64,000 nt of DNA from Gynuella sunshinyii YC6258 (GTDB lineage Bacteria > Pseudomonadota > Gammaproteobacteria > Pseudomonadales > Natronospirillaceae). Location: assembly GCF_000940805.1 (NCBI RefSeq), contig NZ_CP007142.1:5866593-5930592 (forward strand). Reading direction: 5' to 3'. Position numbers and translations under genes: made by a program. Below are positions 25,601 through 36,600 of this stretch, in pieces; positions within the stretch are counted from its first letter, which is position 1; the number at the start of each line of letters is the position of its first letter. The notes under the pieces were generated by a model that saw nothing but the letters and a program-made list of their open reading frames with translations, had not been told where the DNA came from and searched no databases.

Positions 25601-27611
25601 TGATGGCATCCGGATCAACCGAATATGAAATGGACTCAGCCGGCACCGATGCGCCGATGGCACGCGCCATCTCCGTAATACTGCGAGCTTCAAACAACTG
25701 CCGACGATTCACCCGTTGCTGATAATGCTGGATCAACCGAGTGATGATCCGCACCCGTTCGAGGGAATCGATACCCAAATCGCCTTCCAAATCGCGCTGG
25801 CAATCTTCTGCCGCGAGCGGTTGCGCTAATATTTCACTGGCCAGCTGGCGAATATGTCGTGCCAGCGGTTCATCGGCGAACTGACCGGTTGGTACTGCAT
25901 CCACTGATGATTTGCCGTTCAGCAGTGACACACAGTCGCGCAGCTCATTCAGATAGGTATCCGCCAGACGATCAATACTGGATTGATCAAAAAAATCACT
26001 GTCAAAATTCATAAATACCAGCAGGCGACGATCAAACAGTTCCTGTTGCAGATCGATGGTGCCGGCCTTGTTGTAGGTACCGGCGCGATAGCCATCAACC
26101 GCCAGGGAGCCGTACTGGCGTTCAATGTGGCTGTTGCCGGTATAAGGCATATACACGTTGGATTTCACCCCTTTGCTCAACATCTGGCTCAGCCATTGGG
26201 GTAAGTGATCCCCTTCAAACTCCAGCTGGTCTTTCAGCACCAGCCCCAGTTGCCGGGTCTGCGTCCGATCCACCCCCTGCATCAGCGCCGATTGCAGGGT
26301 CTGCTGCACCTGTTCGAGTTGCTGCCTGAAACTCTCCCCGGCCCTGGGCGCTGCAAAGCTCAAGGCCATATTCTGAGCGAACGGCCCCAACATTCCGGAG
26401 GCATCGGCACCGGGGTACACTTTGCCGCTGGTGGGAATCTGAATGATATATCGCGGGTATTCCGGGCCCAGCCGCACCAGCGCTCTGAGCATTGCCGTCA
26501 CCAGAATAGCGTTCACAGGCACCCGCCAGCGGGCCACCTGTTGCTGCAACGCTGCTGTCTCCGTGGCGGAAAGCCGGTACGCCTGGTTGCGAAAACGGCC
26601 GTCTTTATCCGGAGGCGGTCGTTGCCCGGGGTTCCAGAAGAACACCTCACGTCCCTGCTGTTGCAGATACTGGTTCAGCCATTGCCGTTCATCGGCATCG
26701 TCGTAGCTGTTCAGGCGCTGCACCATGGCACGATATGCGTCTGCCGTAGTGGCCGGCGGCAGCTCGGGTTCCTGGCCATTTTCATGGGCCTGATACAGCA
26801 ACAGAAACTCACGCATCATCTGCTGGTTACCAAGACCATCGGAAATCGCGTGATCACTGGCCAGCACCAGTTCAAAGCAGTCATCATCCAGTTGCAGCAC
26901 CGAAAACTGATGCAGGGGCCACTGCCGGATGTCCCAGCGATGATTGATCCAGCCCTCAAATGCCTGTTCACAATGCTCCTGCTTCTGATGGTGGTCGAGA
27001 TGACGAAGATCAGTGACCTTGATCGCCGGCACCTGAGGATCAGCATGCAATAGGAAACGATAATCGGCCATTCGGTTTGCCCCGGCCGGGATGCTGAAAT
27101 AACCGCGCAGCGCCGGGTGTCGCATGATCAATGCCTGCCAGCAGTCCTGAGCCCGCTGGAGATCAAACGGCCCGCGCAATCGAACGGTATGGCACAGGGC
27201 GCTGGCGGCGGCCACATAACGACTGACGACAAACAAATACTGCGAATAGAGGATGCCCAGTGACTCATCTTCGACGATTGCAGATAAGGCACTTGCGACC
27301 GGTTTTTCTGTGTCGGGCGTTACCGGCTCATCATCGGTCAACCCTGCCTGAGCCTTGAGAAAACCGATCACATCGCCAATCGTCTGTGAATGCACCATAA
27401 ACTCCGGCATGACCGCGTCCCCCTCCATCGGCGTGCCATGGGCGTTCATGCGCCGCGATAAATGGCTCATCAACGCCATCATCTTGATCGAATCCAGCGC
27501 CAGATCGGCGTCGAGGTGCAGTTCCGGGGTCAACTCGTCAACATCCATTCCCAGCATGTCTGCTATCCATTCCATGGCAGTCTGTTCAAATCGGCTCACA
27601 GTCATATTCAT
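22641..27611 (-). CDS. Non-ribosomal peptide synthetase, domains T-C-T-A-C
   Basis: A 1,656-aa assembly-line protein. In order: a carrier domain (about 10-85, DLALDSIKMM); a condensation domain (about 115-550) with DHAISDG, which keeps the second His of HHxxxDG but not the first; a second carrier (about 575-650, DLGIDSLERV); an adenylation domain (about 680-1210: FTSGSTGTPKG, NQYGPSE, LYRTGDLA, NYNGKIER); and a final condensation domain (about 1215-1650) with HHMFADM and the C-terminal TIGR01720-like part. The A domain comes after its carrier, unlike the normal C-A-T order. A hand alignment gives the specificity residues D-I-R-Q-L-S-Q-I-E, which I cannot match to an amino acid. There is no thioesterase or reductase. 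The ATG overlaps the PKS stop (ATGA), so the two are co-translated. Confidence 0.92.
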   Translation of the reverse strand: MNMTVSRFEQTAMEWIADMLGMDVDELTPELHLDADLALDSIKMMALMSHLSRRMNAHGTPMEGDAVMPEFMVHSQTIGDVIGFLKAQAGLTDDEPVTPDTEKPVASALSAIVEDESLGILYSQYLFVVSRYVAAASALCHTVRLRGPFDLQRAQDCWQALIMRHPALRGYFSIPAGANRMADYRFLLHADPQVPAIKVTDLRHLDHHQKQEHCEQAFEGWINHRWDIRQWPLHQFSVLQLDDDCFELVLASDHAISDGLGNQQMMREFLLLYQAHENGQEPELPPATTADAYRAMVQRLNSYDDADERQWLNQYLQQQGREVFFWNPGQRPPPDKDGRFRNQAYRLSATETAALQQQVARWRVPVNAILVTAMLRALVRLGPEYPRYIIQIPTSGKVYPGADASGMLGPFAQNMALSFAAPRAGESFRQQLEQVQQTLQSALMQGVDRTQTRQLGLVLKDQLEFEGDHLPQWLSQMLSKGVKSNVYMPYTGNSHIERQYGSLAVDGYRAGTYNKAGTIDLQQELFDRRLLVFMNFDSDFFDQSSIDRLADTYLNELRDCVSLLNGKSSVDAVPTGQFADEPLARHIRQLASEILAQPLAAEDCQRDLEGDLGIDSLERVRIITRLIQHYQQRVNRRQLFEARSITEMARAIGASVPAESISYSVDPDAIIPGDDIAPIPYLHFVAQARQNPEQIAISTATTQLSYRELDQRSNQLACYLREQGVSEGDLLAVLCDRGANMVISMLAILKAGAAYLPLDAGLPAARIKAMMELGGAEWLLTEVAVTDKLIGVLTEGAQLQQIVYLDDYASMLPTSLDIQSTQVTRSVWGEYSDEALPLNHNPDALMAVMFTSGSTGTPKGIATTHRSYMSRLRWHQRMFQIRPGERVSQNTSCSFDISIREIFWPLMVGATVCPVDRAIVANPWRLADWLQEQKIQVFQFVPSLFTAFVQAMVNEPWQFPNLRWLLFSTEPLSAKPVRQWIDRFGMRIGIANQYGPSECAIEATCHVVEKRPADDELTIPIGKAMDDVHILLLDENGQRLGFDVMGEVYIGGVQVAQGYLGNDEATNAAFVTNPYPDIPGERLYRTGDLAVMKADGNLIFHGRRDNQIKIRGNRVELGEVEAVLLKDSSVQEAAVIAVDHEEQDGSKRLIAWLKGDAEQEDQIRARLAQTLPNYMLPHRMLWLERLPRNYNGKIERQKLHEQYQQWLQNDDPSEQFEQLLPLGPGQRWLLSYFDEPYQWWGLSRYTFKKPLSPSAFSKSLNRMVNRHASLRTTFVRSSSGEWQQKIHPISAGLKLHPEFLDGTHLSAEQYQQALQAKFTGFADSMRIDCWPLMKVWVVKRAEHRHEICIVAHHMFADMVSGQIMFQQLWQDYSNLLVSDLPDHNDEPEIAGYSDFVNELSQREQKGMLSLDLDYWQTNLTPALAFSADYPDGDNREQSTALASFVLPEEHSDQLLRHARKRFGATLHTVLLAQWYQLMSLKTGQQRVILSHRMNGRDLGDTALRFAHSIGNFAINFPVVVEMPHNASCQQLVAAVQTAFKELPSGGVSYDWLGGKLAENLYPDNKLTPLRINYLGHTDDLDSESFEIDWDTANRRFIPDQQKRTTDIEVLMFFRNKQLHLDIDYSRQRYRDETIQELAEGYFALIRQMMESVEMAL

Positions 27612-30600
27612 ACTTGCTCCTCGGTCAGCGTTGAGCTGAGTATTCGCGAATAACGGGTCAGTTCTGATGTTATTTGTTGGCTCTGCTGCGCCCTAAGCTC
27701 AGCATCAGGCTCGCTGGCGTACTGCTCCGACGGCAGTGGTTTCAAGTCTGCCGGCAGGTCAGCGGGTTCAGCGTTAACCCAGTAGGATTTACGTTTGAAT
27801 GGGTGTCCCGGCAGTGGGACTTTGCCAATACCGTGCGGATAGAGATCTTCCCAGGTGACCGATCGGCCATTCACCCAACCGGCCAGCGCCTGCTCAAGGG
27901 AACTGGCAGTCGAACCGGATAAACGCAGCGGCGGCTGTTTGGATAGTTCCCGTTGCTGCTGCCCCAGATACTGCGCCTGCCCGGTACTGTGATACCGATC
28001 CAGTTCAGCCTTGAGCTGCGCGGTCGTGCTCACCACCATTGCCAGCCGCTCGCGGAACCGGGTGCGCCCCAGTTGCAAGGTCGCCGCAATCCGGGTCAGC
28101 GGCGCATCGGTGTCGGGCAGCCATTGCCTTAGCTCGGCAACCATGGCCGTGAGCTGGGATTTGGTTTTCGCCGACAACACAATCGCCTGCGGTCGGTCCA
28201 GAGTCTGCTCTGATTGAGACCGGTCGGTATCAGCCGGGGCCTGTTCCAGCAGCAGATGGGCGTTGGTACCGGAAAAACCAAAAGCGCTGATCGCCGCGCG
28301 CAACGGCTGACCATTGTCAGATGTCCAGGGCTGCGGCGTTTTAACCGGATAAAATGGCGTCCCGGCAAAGCGGATATACGGGTTTTCCTGCTGCAAATGC
28401 AGCGACGGCGGCAACTGCCGGTGCTGCATCGCCAGTACCACTTTCACCAGCCCGGCGATGCCCGAAGCCGCTGCGGTATGACCGATATTGCTTTTGACCG
28501 ATCCGATAGCGCAGAACTGCCTGGCCGGCGTGAACCCGGCAAATGCAGCGGTGAGTGCCTCCACTTCCACCGGATCCCCCAAACGGGTGCCGGTGCCATG
28601 GGCTTCCACATAACTGATGGTTTCGGGATTAATCGCCAGCTGTTGGTAAAGCTCGCGTGCGAGTGAGGTCTGGGCTTCGCCATTGGGCGCGGTAATGCCA
28701 TTGGAATGACCGTCCTGATTGATCAGACTGCCTTTGATAACGCCATGAATGTAGTCGCCATCGTGCCGGGCCTGATCGAGATCCTTCAATACAATCATCG
28801 CCGCCGCTTCACCCCAGACCACCCCATCGGCGGACTGATCAAACACCCGGCAACGTCCTGTCGGTGACATCATGCCTGCGCTGCTGGCCCACAAATACGG
28901 CTCCGGCGTCAGCAGTAGCGATACCCCGCCGGCCAGGGCCATCTCCGACTCACCGTTGCGAATGCTCTGACAGGCCTGATGCACTGCGACCAGCGATGAT
29001 GAGCAGGCGGTATCGATGAGCATCGCCGGCCCTTTCAGGTTGAGGAAATAGGAGATACGGGTGGGCAACATGGCGGCGCTGTTGCCCAACAGGGAGAATG
29101 CATTGACCAGGCCGGCCTGCTTCAGCATGCCGTTGTATTCGTTCATCCCGGCAGCCCCGACAAACACACCGCAGTGACGCCCGGCCATGTATTCAGCGCT
29201 GCAACCGGCATTTTCCAGCGCCCGCCAGGACTCCTCCAGAATCAACCGGTGCTGCGGGTCCATCATTTCGGCTTCGGCCGGCAGCAGCCCAAAGAAAGCC
29301 GCATCAAACTGATCAACATCACTGAGCAGTCCGGCCCACTTGCTGCAACTTTTGCCTTCCTTGCCCGGTGTCGGATCATAATAATCCTCCACCTTCCAGC
29401 GTTGTGGCGGAATTGGCGCGACACAGTCTCTGCCTTCGATCAGCAGTTGCCAGAATTCGTCGACATCACGGGCACCGGGAAAGCGACCGGAAATACCAAT
29501 AATGGCAATCTCCTGATGCGCGTGGGCGGGCTGCGGCACCACGGCTGTTTCCATGACCGCCGGCTCAGCGTTGGATGCCGTCGCCAGGGTGTTGGCCACA
29601 ACAGGTGTCTGTGCCAAGGCATAACATCGTGTCACAGCCTCATGGTGTTCAGTCACGAAGTACTCGACCAGAGACGCCAGCGAGGCATGACGAAAGAAGG
29701 TCGCCGGGGTAATGTCCAAGTGGTAATGATCACTGAGCTGATGACTCAGTTTGACCAGACTGATGGAATCAAAGCCCAGATCCGCCAGCAGTGAGTCCTC
29801 ACTTAACTGTCCGGATTCAAATCCCAGCAACTCACCGATCTGTTCCTGTAAATGGGCACTGACCTGCTCCCGCAGGTTGGCAGCGGCGGCAATCCGCTGC
29901 TCCGGGGCCTCAGGGGTTTGCACCGGCGGTTTCGTCACCGGCGGCTGAGGATCAGTAGACGGCAACGCCTTCGCCAGCACCAGACAATGGGATTCAGGTT
30001 GCGGCTGTTCAGTCCGTCGCAGCAGTTGTTCAAAGATCTGCACCCCTTCATCGCGGTTCAGACATCGCAGGCCACTGGCCTTGAGATAAAGTTCGAGCTG
30101 GGCCTGCTGTTCCGGGAACATGCCACCGTCCTGCCACAGCGGCCAGTTTATTGCCACCGTCTGACCGTAACGCTGTCCCTGGCGTACCAGCTCATTACGG
30201 TACGCTGCATAGGCGGTCTGATAACGATTGCCGACGGCGTAGTCGCAACTGCCAAAATCTCCCAGCAACGCCGAGCTGGACGCAAAGTAGCAACAGAAAT
30301 CCAGCGTTTCTGCCTGCAACAGCTCATCCAGCACCCGGGTACCGGCTACCTTGGCACTGAGAGTCGTGCGCATCTGTGGCAGCGTGGTGGACAGCAAGGT
30401 GCCCGGATTTTCCACCCCGGCGGCGTGGATGACACCGTGGATGTTGCCAAAGCGCGCTTTCGCGGCCTGAATCGCAGCACCCATGGCGTGGTGATCGCTG
30501 ACATCCGCACTCAGATAGATGGCCTCGCCACCCAGTTCTCGCAGCCGCTGCAACTGCTCAGCCTGTTGCGTGCCAGATGGACGGCGACCGATAAGCACCA

Positions 30601-33600
30601 GACGGGCCTGATACTGTTGCGCCAGGAACTCGGCGAAGATCATGCCCAGCCCACCACTGCCCCCGGTAATCAGATAACACCCACCCGTCCGGATCATGCT
30701 GCTGTTCAGATTGGCTGGCGGCAAGCTGACCGGTTGACGACTCAGGGCAAAACGTTGCTGCTGCTGATAAAGACTGCTGCGCAGTTCCCTCGCCTGTACT
30801 TCAGCGAGCATGAGTGTCACCCAGGCATCGATGTCGGACTGCAAGGGCTGATCCGCATTGACCGATTGATACAACGTTGCGAATTGAACCCCCGATACCG
30901 CCTGCGCCAGTGAGCGCTCAATACCCAACCAGGATTCCACCAGGCAACGCTGGCGGGCATCCGCAAACGGCCCGGCGCATACTATCCGTTGGGGTTTGAG
31001 ACCCGCAGTCAACAATCCTTGTAGCAACTGCATCGGCAGCGTCAGATCCTCGATACAGGCGCTATCCTCCAACGGCCACAGATACAACACGGTATCCACC
31101 GGTTTAGCCTGCCCGGCCAGTCGCGCAAACGCCCGGGAAAACGACTCAGGCTGATGACGATCAATACCGCCGGCCCCCTGGCTGACAAAGCGCACCTCGC
31201 AGTCCGGCAATATCCGTTTCACCGCCTGAGTCACCATGCGTTGGTGATCGGGCTGTGACAGCAGACACAACAAAGACTTCGGCTGATATTCTCCATGGCT
31301 CAGTGCTGCTGGCTGCCACTGCTCCACAAAAGTGCTGATGGACGCTGCCGCCGATTCTGACTGCGGCTCAGCAGCGGTGACCGCTTGCGTCACAGGGACA
31401 CCGACAGAAGGAACTGTCCGCTCGACGGCCCGCCATTGTCGATCAAACGGATAGCCCGGCAGGCTGATCCGCATGGGCGCATGCTCCTGATAAAGCGCCT
31501 GCCAGTGAATATCCTCACCACCGACCCACAACGCCAGCAGACGGTCATAACGCCGCTGGCTGACCCAGCGCGCCAGCATGCTGTCGAACTCGGCATCCTG
31601 CTGCATCAGGGTCATCAACGCCGAAGGGGCTCCGGCACGACCACGAACACCGCTGCCAGGGCAGGTGGTTTCGTCGCAGAACTGTTGCAACTGGGCCAGC
31701 AACTCCTGCTCGCTGTTGACGATCAGACCAAGCCGCTCCGGCCAGTGATCCCGGCCGGTCTGTAAGGTGCGGGCAACCGCTGCCAGCGGTGGGTGATGAC
31801 GGCGTACATAAGCGGCCAGCCGACGAGCAGCCTCGCTCAATTGTTTTTCAGTGCGGGCAGACAGCAGCATGGCATACGGCCCGTCGGGTTGTACTTCGTT
31901 AACCGTTGGTGTGCCAGAGGATTCCAGCACCATATGCGCATTAGTGCCGCTGAAGCCAAAGGCACTCACCACCGCGAGTCGCCGGCCATGACGATTCAGC
32001 GGCCACTCCTGAGCGTCAAGGGGCACGTAAAACGGGCTCTGGTCAAAGTCGATCTCGGCGTTACTGTGGCGATAATGCGCCATCGGCGGGAACTGACCAT
32101 GCTGCATGGCCAGCAGCACTTTGATGACACCGAGCACCCCGGCTGCGGCGGCGGCATGACCGATATTGGCTTTCAGGGCTCCCAACGCACAGAAGTTACG
32201 GCGCGGCGTGAACTGACGGAACGCTTCATTCAACGCATGAATCTCAATCGGATCACCGAGATGAGTGCCGGTACCGTGGGTTTCGGCATACTGAATGTCC
32301 TCGACATCGATACCCGCCCGCTGATAAACCGTTTGTTCCAGCTGACTCTGGGCTGAGAAACTCGGCACCGTAATGCCGGAGGTGCGACCATCCTGATTGG
32401 TACCGGAAGCCTTGATCACCGCGTAAACCCGGTCACCATCGCGTTCAGCATCGGCGACCCGTTTCAGCACCAGCATGCCAACCCCATCACCGACGACCGT
32501 GCCATCGGCATCAGCATCGAAGGGTCGGCAACAGCCCGTGGGCGACAGCATGCCAATATTACTCATCGACACGAAATGCGCCGGGCTGTCGTAAATCGAC
32601 ACCCCGCCGGCCAGTGCCATGCTGACTGAATGACCGCGCAAATGCTGGCAGGCAATATCCAACGCCACCATCGACGAGGAACAGGCGGTATTAACCGTTA
32701 ACGCCGGTCCTTTGAGATTGAGAAAGAATGCCAGCCGCGAGGACAAAATGCTGTTTTCACCACCGAGCATGGCGTAATGGCTGAAGTCATCAGCGGGGCT
32801 GACGATGTTATTCATTGCGCCCACGAAAACGCCTGCCTGCTGTTCCCTCAATGACCCCGGCGCATAACCGGCATCCTCCAGGGCGTGATAACCGGTTTCC
32901 AGCAGCACACGCTGGGAAACGTGCATGGCCTGGGCTTCTTTGGGAGAAATCCCGAAAAAGGCCGGATCAAAATACTCGCCGCTGTCCATGTAGCCATAAT
33001 GGGCCGGCACGGCCTGGTCACCGTGCTGCTCAAAAAAGCGCAGCCAGTCTGCCCGGTGAATATCCTGAGTACTGACACGGCCTTCGCTGACCAGTTGCCA
33101 GAACGCCTCAGCATCATCGGCACCGGCACAGCGACAGGCCAGACCGATTACCGCGACGGCGTCGTTCTCATGGCCATGGACACTGACCACCGGGCTCGAT
33201 TGCACCAGCGGACGGGCGACGGATACAGAACTGACTGGCAGCCGGTCACTGATCATGGCAGCCAATGCGTGAAGGTTTTCCGACTCAAATACCACACTGG
33301 TCGGCAGGGTCAGCGCAAAGGTGGTATTGATGCGCTCCAGCAGTTCAACGGCATTGATGGAACTGATACCCAGCTCGCTGAACGGTAAGCGGAGGATATC
33401 GGCACGTTGATAACCCAGCAAGTCGGTAAAAATGGCCGTCAGTCGTTCAATCACCTCGGATCTGGAGACCTCAGCTTCAGACATCCCGATCTTGGTGATC
33501 CCGCTTTCGGCAACGGTTGCAGCTGATGCGGGAGTAACCGGCCGAGGCGGTACCAGCCGCTCACTGATCATGGCGGCCAGCGCCTGCAGGTTTTCCGCTT

Positions 33601-36600
33601 CAAACACCACACTGGTCGGCAGGGTCAGCGCAAAGGTGGTGTTGATGCGCTCCAACAGTTCAACGGCATTGATGGAACTGATACCCAGCTCGCTGAACGG
33701 CAGTCGGAGGATGTCGGTACGTTGATATCCCAGCAGATCGGTAAAAATGCTGGCCAGACGATCCGTCACATCTGCGTTGGCGGTTGCGCGTTCTATCACC
33801 GTTGCGGCGGCTTGCGGTTCATCAACCGGGATGGTCGCCAGGTCGGTTTTTGAGCGCGGATAAATAACACGGGGATCACCGGCCTGCATCTCCGCCAGCG
33901 CCTGACGATAGGGAATCGCAGATCTCAGTCTGGCGGTATTGAGGGCGTGCAACTCATCGACACTCAGGCTGCTGTCCTTGCTCAGCTTCAGCAACACATA
34001 GCTGACCCAGCCACGCTCCAGGGAAATGGCCTGATTGGTGAAGTTACGAAAGCTGTCCTGGGCGACTTTATCCAGATGGGCGGTGTTTTTGTCACAATCC
34101 GGATCGTAGACAAAGTTGCCGATTTCAGCGGAGACATCGATCAGTTCATCGATCCGCAATGCGTGTCTCGCCAGCAACTCCGGCCACTGCTCCCGGGTTG
34201 GAATGCTGATCTCCACCGCCGGGTCGACAATGGCACCGGAGAGATTGGCGATGTAATCCATCAGCAACACTCTGCCGCCTTCTTTCAGGGCCGACTGGAT
34301 ATTCCCGAACAGCCCTTCTTTATTGCGGATGTGGAAGCTGACTTCGATGCCGAAAATCAGATCATAGCGGTCCGGAAACGCATCCTTGCCGCTGTCTTTG
34401 TGGAAAATCCGCGCCCGCGAGGTCAGCTGCCTGCTGTTGATGCGCTGATTGCCCAGGCGCGCCTGATCTTCGGTAATGGTAAAACCATGAGTACGCAGAT
34501 TGGGGAACATTTCCGCCAGTTGAATCACATCAGCGCCGTGACCACAGCCAAAATCCAGCACCCGCTGCATGCGATTGAACGGCTCTTTAAAGAACAATAC
34601 CTGACGTAACTCGATCTGCTTGCTCAGCACATAAGGCTGCCAGCGGCGGTGAAACTCTTCGTTGCTGAAATACGCCGTCATCGAGAATCCCGGCTCTCGC
34701 TGCGGAAATGGGCTGAGGGTTAAATACTCTTCAATCTCATCACTGGCGTATTCATGCGCCACCACGGTGTAGAACTCCGCCGCTTTGTTCTCAAAAGTCC
34801 GGGGTGCAGGCGTCTCCGTGGTCGCGATGGCTGTCGCCGATGAGGCCATTGAAGCACTCGAACGGCAGTACTGGCGGGCAAACGGATACAGCGGCAAGCC
34901 GTTCAGGCGGCGGACCGGGCCCGCATACAATGCGGCCCAGCGAACCGACTCGCCCTGTACCCACAAATCTGCAAGCGCGGGCAACGACCGTTGCGCCAGC
35001 GCTGCCTCCCGCTCATCAATCATCCCTGTGCCGTTAGCCAGCGGGCCAGAATCCGTACTGACACAGGCACTGGCATCCGGATCAGCCAGCCAGGTCTGAA
35101 GCTCATTGCGCAACTGTTCCAGGGTTTCACAGACCAATGCCAGCCGTACCGGCATTGCCGCGCGGCCCTGCTGCAGGGTCCAGGCAATCCGGACCAGATC
35201 GAGCTGCGCCAGCGGCCGCTCCAGATAATCAACCCAGGCCGTCACCAGCGCCCGCAGCGCCTCTGCGTGTTTGGCCGAGAGCACAAACACCACCGGCTGA
35301 GACGGAGTTGATGCCGGCGGCAATATTGGCTGCTCAACAATCACATGGGCATTCACCCCGCCGCCGCCAACGGCGCTGATACCGGCACGACGCGGACGCA
35401 GACCGTCATCATCGGTTGCCTGCGGCCACGGCGTCGTTTCGGTCTGCAAATGCAGCGGCAACGATGACCACGGTAATGCTTCACTCAGCTCGCCCCGGGT
35501 CAGGGTTGCGGCCAGCGTTTCATGGCGCATGCTCAGCAAAACCTTGCTCAGCTGCGCCATGCCGGAAGCCGCTTCGGCGTGACCGATATTGCCCTTGAGC
35601 GAACCAAAACTCTGCCGGCCGGCCTTTCCATCCTGTTCGCCAAACACCTTGGACAACGCCCGCAATTCAATGGAATCACCGACTTCCGAGCCACTGGCTG
35701 CCACTTCCACATAATCAATGTCGGCGGGTTCAAGCCGCGCCTGCTGCAACGCCGTGCGGATCACCTGCGCCTGACGCTCCGGGTTGGAGGCCATGTAAGC
35801 ATTGGTTCTGCCACTATGGTTGACGGCGCTGGCACGAATCACCGCGTAGACATCGTCCCCATCGGCCACTGCGGCCTGGTAGGGCTTGAGCACCACCGCA
35901 CCGCAGCCCTCACCGGGCACAAACCCCCGGCCACCCGGCGTAAACAGACTGAAATCACTGTCAGCCAGCACCTGATTACGGGCCAGAGTGACGTAGTTCA
36001 GCGGATGCAGATACAGGTTGACGCCACCGGCGATGGCCAGTTGTCCGCCACCATGGCGCAGATAATCACAGGCTTCGTGGAGTGCCACCAGGGCCGATGA
36101 ACACATGGTGTCTATGGCTTTGCTGGGTCCGCGCAGATCCAGGTGATAAGACACCCGGTTGGCGACCGAGGCGAACGAGGTGTTGGGGAGTTCCCGTTCT
36201 CCGTTGAGGGTGTAAAGCTGATACCCCTGCTTGGTAATACCGGCAAATACCCCGGTGTGTTCGCGTTGTGACGGACTGAAGCGCTGAGGATCATATCCGG
36301 CGTCTTCCAGCGCCCACCAGGCCTGTTGCAGAAACAGCCGTTCCTGCGGATCGATATCAGCCGCTTGCCGGGGCGGAATATTGAAAAACAGCGGATCAAA
36401 ATCGTAACAGTCGTGGATAAATGCGCCCCATTTGCTGTAACTGCGCTGTCTGCCGATCACCTCATCCGGATTGGCGTCATACCAGTCGCGCCAGTCCCAG
36501 CGAGCTGCCGGGATATCACTCACGGCGCAGTCACCCTGGCTCAACAAACGCCAGAATGCTTCATTGTTGCCGGCCTGGGGATAACGACTGCTCAAGCCAA

